Source of the DNA: UBA7398 sp963978235
Lineage (GTDB): Bacteria; Actinomycetota; Actinomycetes; Nanopelagicales; Nanopelagicaceae
Length of the DNA: 5,222 bases
Reading direction: 5' to 3'
Assembly: GCA_963978235.1 (NCBI GenBank)
Contig: CAXBQM010000078.1
Location: forward strand, 1 to 5,222
Shown: positions 1-4,434 of the stretch, in pieces
How the letters are laid out: each line of letters opens with the position of its first letter
Numbering within the stretch: position 1 is the stretch's first letter
The notes under the pieces: model-generated
Database searches by the model: none
Told to the model about the DNA's origin: nothing
What the model saw: only the letters and a program-made list of their open reading frames with translations
Made by a program: the position numbers and the translations under genes

Positions 1-311
1 CCATACTCAGCCAGGTTCGCTAAATTCGCACCGAAGGTATTCGTTTCAACCGCATCAGAGCCCGCTCGAAAATATTCACGATGAATATCTGCAATCAGAT
101 CTGGTCGCGTGATGTTGAGAATTTCATTACAGCCTTCAAGTTGTTGAAAATCTTCCATGCTGGGGTTACGCGCTTGAATCATTGTTCCCATCGCCCCATC
201 GGCAACAACTACTCGTTGCGTGAGCGCGGTACGAAGTGAACTAGCAACCTTTCCATTCGGTGCTGGTGGCACGCGACCGACGCTGGCGTGCGCTGATTTC
301 ACTTCGCTCAT
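1..311 (-). CDS. metH: Methionine synthase, cobalamin-dependent, N-terminal fragment
   Basis: This is the first 103 codons of a gene that leaves the window at its left edge. The visible part is the start of the homocysteine S-methyltransferase (Hcy-binding) domain of MetH, a cytosolic enzyme that moves a methyl group from 5-methyltetrahydrofolate via cobalamin to homocysteine, giving methionine. The family block DGAMGTM lies at residues 38-44, followed by LEGCNEILN (58-66), TRPD (68-71) and ETNTFGANLANL (89-100), which is characteristic of MetH rather than of the shorter betaine-type methyltransferases. The zinc-binding cysteines, folate, cobalamin and reactivation domains would lie outside the window. 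The ATG at 311-309 gives an N-terminal extension of about 35 residues before the conserved core. No Shine-Dalgarno precedes it, but a TAAACT box sits 7 nt upstream, so the mRNA may be leaderless. The gene is divergent from the PAC2 gene. MetH identity is well supported; completeness cannot be judged. Confidence 0.93.
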   Translation of the reverse strand, partial: MSEVKSAHASVGRVPPAPNGKVASSLRTALTQRVVVADGAMGTMIQARNPSMEDFQQLEGCNEILNITRPDLIADIHREYFRAGSDAVETNTFGANLANLAEY

Positions 312-383
312 TCAGGTGAGTTTATCGTAGTGTGGTCTCATGACCGGTATCGAAAATAGATTGAGAGTGAAGGCAACGAAGCG
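312..383. promoter_or_regulatory. Divergent intergenic promoter region between metH and the PAC2 gene
   Basis: These 72 bases must hold the promoters of both flanking genes. On the minus strand TAAACT (324-319) matches the -10 consensus at 4 of 6 positions and ends 7 nt before the metH ATG, so transcription could start at the start codon itself. An overlapping TACGAT (329-324) is an alternative -10. I see no convincing -35 for either. On the plus strand TAGATT (357-362) is the best -10 candidate for the PAC2 gene, again without a good -35, and GAAGG (369-373) is its likely Shine-Dalgarno, 10 nt before the ATG. A small inverted repeat, GGTC-n4-GACC (334-345), lies between the two promoters and could be an operator, but it is short enough to be chance. 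The region is too short for a cobalamin or SAM riboswitch upstream of metH. Confidence 0.4.
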
Positions 384-1238
384 ATGACTCAATTCGAAAA
401 TATTGGAAGTGAATTCGAGTTACGGACTCCAGTGATGGTACTTGCCTTTGAAGGCTGGAATGATGCTGGCGAATCTGCAACCGGTGCAGTTGCACATTTA
501 CTCAATTGCTGGCCGCATTCAAAGATTGCCGATTGTGATCCGGAAGATTTCTACGATTTTCAAGTCAATCGTCCAACCGTAAAAGTTGATACCAATGTTG
601 TTCGAGAAATTCATTGGCCAAACACCACGATTTATGGAGTTTCAACACCACATCTGGAGCACGATTTCATCATTGTTAAAGGTATTGAACCTTCTATGCG
701 CTGGAAAACTTTTGCGAATTCACTTCTCGATCTGGCAGATGATTACGAAGTTGAATTGGTGATAACGATGGGTTCATTACTTGCCGATGTTCCACATTCC
801 AGAACTTTCACCGTAAGTGGAAGCGGCGCGCATCCCGATGTTGCACAACGATTAGGCGTTGAAGTATCTAAATACGAAGGTCCGACCGGAATTATCGGTG
901 TCATTCAAGATACCTGTAACCAACGCGGTATTGATGCGGTCTCACTGTGGGTTGCGATTCCCCATTATGTTTCCCAACCCCCCTGCCCAAAAGGCTCGCT
1001 GGCATTGGTGAATGCGCTAGAGGATTTCTTAGATCTGGCGATTCCAGAAGGCGAACTCCCCGCGCAGGCAACAACATGGGAAGAGTCGGTAAATAAATTA
1101 GCGCTGGAAGATTCCGAGATAGCCGAATATGTGCGACAACTTGAAAGTTCTAAAGATGAAAGTGAGCTGCCGGAAGCAAGTGGTGATTCAATAGCAAAAG
1201 AGTTTGAACGATATTTGCGGCGCCAAGATAAGGGCTAA
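384..1238 (+). CDS. PAC2 family protein (proteasome assembly chaperone 2-like)
   Basis: The 284-residue product matches the actinobacterial PAC2 family (mycobacterial relative Rv2125). The family takes its name from a eukaryotic proteasome assembly chaperone, but its bacterial role is not established to my knowledge. Recognisable blocks are FEGWNDAGESATGA (22-35) near the N-terminus, KGIEPSMRW (99-107), ITMGSLLADVPHSR (127-140), the YEGPTGIIGV stretch (164-173) and WVAIPHYV (189-196). The C-terminal part from about residue 228 is acidic, probably helical, and ends in a charged RYLRRQ tail. I see no signal peptide or membrane segment, so it should be cytosolic. The length is ordinary for the family. 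The ATG at 384 is preceded by GAAGG at 369-373, a usable though not strong ribosome binding site. It is divergent from metH and converges on mshC; its TAA stop overlaps the mshC stop. Family assignment is confident; function is open. Confidence 0.9.
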   Translation: MTQFENIGSEFELRTPVMVLAFEGWNDAGESATGAVAHLLNCWPHSKIADCDPEDFYDFQVNRPTVKVDTNVVREIHWPNTTIYGVSTPHLEHDFIIVKGIEPSMRWKTFANSLLDLADDYEVELVITMGSLLADVPHSRTFTVSGSGAHPDVAQRLGVEVSKYEGPTGIIGVIQDTCNQRGIDAVSLWVAIPHYVSQPPCPKGSLALVNALEDFLDLAIPEGELPAQATTWEESVNKLALEDSEIAEYVRQLESSKDESELPEASGDSIAKEFERYLRRQDKG

Positions 1239-2473
1239 AACGAAAGTCCGAGCAGTCCATCCAGGAAGCGAGCGAGAATTCCACTACTTTCACTTCGCTC
1301 GTCTTCATGAGCGCGTGAATTCTCCTGAAGCCATTGAGTTAAGGAGAGAAACACTTCTTTTGTATTTAAGCCATGAGCGAGTTCGTCGATGATGGTGCGA
1401 CGAAGCGTCTCAGTTGAAATAACAGTGGGATGTGAGAGCGCTGCGACGAGCGCGTCTTTCATTGCAGCCGCCGAATCAAGCAGGTTATTACTCCACATTC
1501 GATTCTCGTGGTAATTCTCGCGCAGCAGCGCGATGCGAATAACCATCGGATCCACGCCGTCGCGTAGCAACTGTGAAACAAAGACGAGATTTCCTTTGCT
1601 CTTGCTCATCTTTTCGCCGTCGAGTCCAATCATTCCGGCATGGACATACAGGCTTGCAAATTCTTGATCTCGCAGTGCCCGCGCTTGCACTGAACTCATG
1701 TAGTGATGCGGAAAGAGCAGATCAGAACCACCACCTTGCAAGGTAATAAGAGTGTCGTGTGCAAATGGCGAGAGATATTTCAGTGATATGGCGGTGCACT
1801 CGATATGCCAGCCTGGACGTCCATCTCCATAAGGCGAAGGCCAGAATGGCTCCCCTGGTTTCTTAGCCGACCAGAGCACTGTGTCGAGTGGATCTTCTTT
1901 ACCAGTTCGATCTGGATCACCACCTCGTTCTCTAAAAATTTCAAGCGCTTGGTCATAACTCACCGGCAAATTTTCAATCGCGCCAGGAATTCGACGTAAC
2001 GCAAGATAGATATCGCCCGCTAATTCGTAGGTAAGGTTTTTATCTTTGTAGATTGCGATGGCGTCGAGCACATCGGGAATAGATTCAACCGCCCCGATGT
2101 AAGCCGCTGGTGGCAGAACGCGCAACGCAACCATGTCAGATCGGAAAAGTTCAATCTCTTTATCTGCTAACTCCACCCAATCAATGCCATCGCGCTCCGC
2201 TCGTTCAAGAAGTGGATCATCAATATCGGTGATGTTCTCAACAAAGCGCACAGTCCGCCCGGATGCTAAGAGATAACGATGAATCAGATCGAAAGTGAGA
2301 TAGGTAGCAGCATGGCCAAGATGCGTTGCATCATATGGAGTAATGCCACAGACATACATAGAACATTCTTGGCGAGAGAGTGTGACCTGCTTATTGGAGT
2401 AACTTGAAGTCAGAACGAGATCTGGAAATGAATCAATGAACGGTGGCAGATCGATATCAGGCCAGGCGCGCAT
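1235..2473 (-). CDS. mshC: L-cysteine:1D-myo-inositol 2-amino-2-deoxy-alpha-D-glucopyranoside ligase (mycothiol biosynthesis)
   Basis: MshC is a cytosolic ATP-dependent ligase that activates cysteine as its adenylate and joins it to GlcN-inositol, giving Cys-GlcN-Ins, the substrate of MshD in mycothiol synthesis. It derives from cysteinyl-tRNA synthetase. The 412-residue protein has the class I signatures: CGITPYDATHLGHA (42-55) containing the HIGH-type motif HLGH (51-54), and KMSKS (288-292). Zinc ligands by family analogy are Cys42, Cys226 (in WHIEC) and His256 (in FPHH). At the position of the fourth CysRS ligand, a Glu, there is Ser260. This, the short C-terminus without a tRNA-binding domain, and the block ERGGDPDR (182-189) point to MshC rather than CysS. 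Between Cys226 and His256 it seems about five residues longer than the mycobacterial enzyme as I remember it. It is the last gene of the operon, 9 nt after the kinase-like gene. The ATG at 2473 is supported by AAGG 7 nt upstream. The TAG stop overlaps the TAA of the convergent PAC2 gene. Confidence 0.95.
   Translation of the reverse strand: MRAWPDIDLPPFIDSFPDLVLTSSYSNKQVTLSRQECSMYVCGITPYDATHLGHAATYLTFDLIHRYLLASGRTVRFVENITDIDDPLLERAERDGIDWVELADKEIELFRSDMVALRVLPPAAYIGAVESIPDVLDAIAIYKDKNLTYELAGDIYLALRRIPGAIENLPVSYDQALEIFRERGGDPDRTGKEDPLDTVLWSAKKPGEPFWPSPYGDGRPGWHIECTAISLKYLSPFAHDTLITLQGGGSDLLFPHHYMSSVQARALRDQEFASLYVHAGMIGLDGEKMSKSKGNLVFVSQLLRDGVDPMVIRIALLRENYHENRMWSNNLLDSAAAMKDALVAALSHPTVISTETLRRTIIDELAHGLNTKEVFLSLTQWLQENSRAHEDERSESSGILARFLDGLLGLSF
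1274..1324. other. Imperfect inverted repeat at the convergent gene ends
   Basis: GAGAATTC (1274-1281) is the exact reverse complement of GAATTCTC (1317-1324). Allowing one bulged C at 1282, the stem continues with AC (1283-1284) paired to GT (1315-1316), giving ten pairs. The enclosed segment holds a second small stem, CGCTC (1296-1300) with GAGCG (1309-1313). The element lies inside the last fifth of the mshC coding sequence and, read on the plus strand, begins 36 nt after the PAC2 stop. It could stall or stabilise the 3' end of the PAC2 transcript. No T-run follows on either strand, so it is not a standard intrinsic terminator. The structure may be a chance product of coding sequence. Confidence 0.35.
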
Positions 2474-2479
2474 AGTTCG

Positions 2480-2485
2480 ACCTTA
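2480..2485 (-). promoter_or_regulatory. mshC ribosome binding site overlapping the upstream stop codon
   Basis: On the minus strand the six bases read TAAGGT. The first three are the TAA stop of the SCO1664-family gene, and AAGG (2484-2481) is the Shine-Dalgarno for mshC, 7 nt before its ATG. A ribosome terminating on the upstream gene therefore sits on the initiation site of mshC, which favours translational coupling. It also supports the ATG at 2473 as the true start. Confidence 0.65.
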
Positions 2486-3175
2486 CACGGGTGGCCACGG
2501 GATTGCTGGCCAATCCCCTGATGGCATTGGGAAGCAATTACTTTCAAGGAGGTTGAGCACCCTACTTCGCAGCGCATCTATTTCGGATTCGGTTATCAGT
2601 TGTGAAAGGTGAAGATCGAGGTCGTTGCGAAGAAATCCTTCTAGTGTGGTTCGTTCGCGCTCGGTGAGTGGTTGCCCGCGCCACTGCCAGAGAACCGTCC
2701 GCAATTTATCTTCTTCATGGAAAGTGACGCCATGATCACAACCAAAGAGAAAACCGTTCTGATCAATAAGTAAGTGACCGATTTTGCGATCGGTATTGTT
2801 GATTACTGCATCAAAGAGCGCCAATTCTCGAAGTTGTGGCTCATCAGTTTGTGAAAATTCAATCAGATCTAAATTTTCGTCGATCTCAATCCACTCTTGA
2901 ACCATACCCATGCCAAATGGCCCATCCCGGAGTGTGGTGTAAGGAACGCGATGAATTTCTAATAACTCTGAAACGCTAAATGCGGCAACTTCTCTGGACG
3001 CTAAATTTCCATCGGGAAAATCCCACAATGGACGTTCGCCTGCGATTGGTTTATAGACAACTCTTATTCCAGCAATCTCGCCGATTAATGTGGCATTTGA
3101 TGCATCAACGATTCGGCTGAGCACCGTCATCTCGTTCTGATCAATAATCTGGCGCCGTTGCTCCTTCGTGCTCAC
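2483..3175 (-). CDS. SCO1664-family protein, PI3/4-kinase-like fold (predicted kinase of unknown substrate)
   Basis: The 230-residue protein belongs to the actinobacterial SCO1664 family (TIGR03843 as I recall it; mycobacterial relative Rv2133c), which is distantly related to phosphatidylinositol 3-/4-kinases. Its substrate is unknown to me. Visible blocks are DASNATLIGEI (24-34), VVYKPIAGERPLWDFPDG (39-56) with Lys42 as the likely ATP-contacting lysine, a REVAA segment (61-65), LRDGPFGMGMVQ (82-93), FDAVINNTDRKIGHL (121-135) resembling a catalytic loop, and CDHGVTFH (146-153) with Asp147 as the probable metal ligand, equivalent to DFG. The C-terminus ends in a Pro- and Trp-rich tail (216-230). 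No membrane segment or signal peptide is seen. The start is GTG at 3175, whose bases overlap the TGA of the DUF3090 gene (GTGA). An internal Met16 is possible, but the overlap favours the GTG. Family membership is sure; kinase activity is inferred from motifs. Confidence 0.88.
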   Translation of the reverse strand: MSTKEQRRQIIDQNEMTVLSRIVDASNATLIGEIAGIRVVYKPIAGERPLWDFPDGNLASREVAAFSVSELLEIHRVPYTTLRDGPFGMGMVQEWIEIDENLDLIEFSQTDEPQLRELALFDAVINNTDRKIGHLLIDQNGFLFGCDHGVTFHEEDKLRTVLWQWRGQPLTERERTTLEGFLRNDLDLHLSQLITESEIDALRSRVLNLLESNCFPMPSGDWPAIPWPPV

Positions 3176-3723
3176 CGTCGATATCCATTAGCGCGTGGAC
3201 AGAGATGACCATCTCGATTTATTGGTAAACCACAGAAGAGACAAGGTTCTCGGCCCGCATCAATCACACGTTCTGATCGACGGATGAACTCTTTGACTTG
3301 GCTGAGGTCAAGCGGGAATCGCACCATTGCTAAATCAAGTGAACCAGTATCGATTTCAAGAGTTTCAATCTCGCCAGAAAGTTCATTGACCTGCAACTCT
3401 TGAATTTCAATCTGAACTTTTCGCTCATCTTTCAACCACATCACCGCCATATTTCCAGCTGTGATGTCAGGTGCAATGGGATCTTCCAAGGGTGAATCAT
3501 CCTTCGGTGCTACTTCTTGGGAGACCACTCCTTCTCGTTTGCGCAACTCTTTGAGAAGTAATTGGAGTCGTTCTACTAATGCGCTCGCTTGAGATTTTTC
3601 AAGAGCTAGCGTTGTTAACGACTGCGGGGAACGGATTTGCAGGAAAAATGCGCGCTCGCCCGGCTCTCCTACGGTGCCAAGTACACACCGAATAACATCG
3701 TGATGTTCGTACAAATTAGCCAT
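3172..3723 (-). CDS. DUF3090 family protein with CxxC/HxC C-terminus
   Basis: This 183-residue protein of unknown function belongs to the DUF3090 family (TIGR03847 as I recall; relative Rv2134c), which is found next to the SCO1664-like and MSMEG_4193-like genes across Actinobacteria. The N-terminal half holds the family block GTVGEPGERAFFLQ (16-29), then an ALEK segment (40-43) and a helix rich in Leu and Arg (about 45-65). A charged, Pro-containing linker follows (about 66-86), then a beta-rich part with MVRFPLDLSQVKEF (133-146). The C-terminus, residues 161-183, contains CLFCGLPI and HLCPRANGYRR. Cys161, Cys164, His173 and Cys175 form a plausible zinc-knuckle-like site. No transmembrane segment is seen, so it is probably cytosolic. 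Its ATG (3723-3721) shares one base with the upstream TAA stop (TAATG) and has only a weak GGA-type Shine-Dalgarno, so it is probably translated by coupling. Its own TGA overlaps the next start. Family is sure, function unknown. Confidence 0.9.
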   Translation of the reverse strand: MANLYEHHDVIRCVLGTVGEPGERAFFLQIRSPQSLTTLALEKSQASALVERLQLLLKELRKREGVVSQEVAPKDDSPLEDPIAPDITAGNMAVMWLKDERKVQIEIQELQVNELSGEIETLEIDTGSLDLAMVRFPLDLSQVKEFIRRSERVIDAGREPCLFCGLPINRDGHLCPRANGYRR

Positions 3724-4385
3724 TATCGTCGCCGATTTCCAGAACCGGTCTCACCACCTAAAGTTGATTGCGGAAGCGAGTTGGTGCTGGGAAATTGGCT
3801 ACCGTTGAAAAGCTCAATCACCACTTTATCTTTCTTGCAGTGATAAATGGATAACGATGCTGGTTTCACGACAAACTTCTGTAAGTGATCAAGTGGCAAC
3901 TCCAAAAAATAAGTTGCGATGAATTTAGTGATATCACCATGAGTTACCAGAAGAATGGAGTCATTCGGATACTTCCGGCGGAGCGAATCAAGCAAATCTC
4001 TCACTCGCTCTGCCATCTCAACAAAGCTTTCGCCATCGGGAAAACGAACTTGTGAGGGGGCGCTTTGAATAGTTCGCCACAATGGTCGAATACTTGATAG
4101 TTTAAGTTTCTTTCCACTCCATCTTCCATAGTTCATCTCGATTAGCCGATTATCAGTAACAACTTTCAATTTTCGATTCGCCGCTAGTGGTTCAACAGTT
4201 TCTAAACATCGCTCAAGAGGACTTGTGAAGATGCGATCGATTTTTCTTCCAGAAAGAGCGGAGCGAACGGCTTCTGCTTCAGAAACACCAGTTGCTGTGA
4301 GATGTACTCCTGGTAATTGCCCAGCAAGGACGCCACGCTCATTTGCAGTCGATTGCGCATGGCGCAACACGATGAAAGTGGTCAT
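3723..4385 (-). CDS. MSMEG_4193-family histidine phosphatase / probable phosphomutase
   Basis: The 220-residue protein is a histidine phosphatase superfamily (phosphoglycerate mutase-like) member and matches the actinobacterial MSMEG_4193 family (TIGR03848 as I recall; relative Rv2135c). The chemistry uses a phosphohistidine intermediate; the natural substrate is not established. The full catalytic set is visible: Arg8-His9 in LRHAQSTAN (7-15) with His9 as nucleophile, Arg59 in SPLERC (55-60), Glu83 in EMNYGRWSG (83-91) as probable proton donor, and His149 in VTHGD (147-151). A Ser-, Thr- and Gly-rich tail ending in three arginines (about 195-220) lies beyond the domain and looks disordered. 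It is the first gene of the operon leading to mshC. The ATG at 4385 places the RHG motif at residue 8, as usual for the family. No Shine-Dalgarno precedes it, consistent with a leaderless or very short-leader mRNA. Mutase versus phosphatase activity cannot be decided from sequence. Confidence 0.9.
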   Translation of the reverse strand: MTTFIVLRHAQSTANERGVLAGQLPGVHLTATGVSEAEAVRSALSGRKIDRIFTSPLERCLETVEPLAANRKLKVVTDNRLIEMNYGRWSGKKLKLSSIRPLWRTIQSAPSQVRFPDGESFVEMAERVRDLLDSLRRKYPNDSILLVTHGDITKFIATYFLELPLDHLQKFVVKPASLSIYHCKKDKVVIELFNGSQFPSTNSLPQSTLGGETGSGNRRR

Positions 4386-4434
4386 GGCGGAAGGTTAGTC
4401 ACTTTATTGAAATCTTCTTGCTAGGGTCACCGAC
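4386..4434. promoter_or_regulatory. Divergent promoter region: phosphomutase-mshC operon and aldo/keto reductase
   Basis: Forty-nine bases separate two divergent start codons. For the operon (minus) the best conventional promoter is GTGACC (4430-4425) as -35 and TAAAGT (4406-4401) as -10, with an 18-bp spacer and four of six matches in each. A second box, TAACCT (4397-4392), ends 6 nt before the ATG and would give a leaderless mRNA. For the reductase (plus), TTGCTAGGGT (4418-4427) contains an extended -10 of the form TGnTAnnnT whose last base is 7 nt before the GTG at 4435, so this mRNA too may begin at the start codon. AGGG (4423-4426) could instead serve as a weak Shine-Dalgarno 8 nt before the GTG. 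The two promoters overlap, so the two directions may interfere with each other. All assignments are by eye. Confidence 0.4.

Noticed and set aside
312..383. Cobalamin or SAM riboswitch upstream of metH
   Set aside because: Only 72 bp separate the divergent start codons, less than the full structure of a cobalamin riboswitch, and no conserved element of either class is visible.
1218..1223. GGCGCC palindrome near the end of the PAC2 gene, as part of a terminator for the mshC operon
   Set aside because: It is a six-base palindrome without a loop, has no following T-run on the minus strand, and is explained by coding sequence.
1204..1392. Plus-strand open frame of 62 codons overlapping the PAC2 end and the mshC 3' end
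   Set aside because: It lies antisense to mshC and out of frame within PAC2, has no recognisable motif and no ribosome binding site, and both overlapped genes are certain.
1805..1999. Plus-strand open frame of 64 codons
   Set aside because: It is entirely antisense to the conserved core of mshC, and its composition is what a shadow frame would give.
3161..3166. AAGGAG on the minus strand just inside the SCO1664-family gene, as a possible ribosome binding site for an internal start
   Set aside because: The nearest in-frame ATG (codon 16, 3130-3128) is 30 nt downstream, too far for a Shine-Dalgarno, and the GTGA overlap explains initiation better.
3637..3843. Plus-strand open frame of 68 codons
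   Set aside because: It spans the TAATG junction on the opposite strand, antisense to two well-supported genes, with no domain or start signal.
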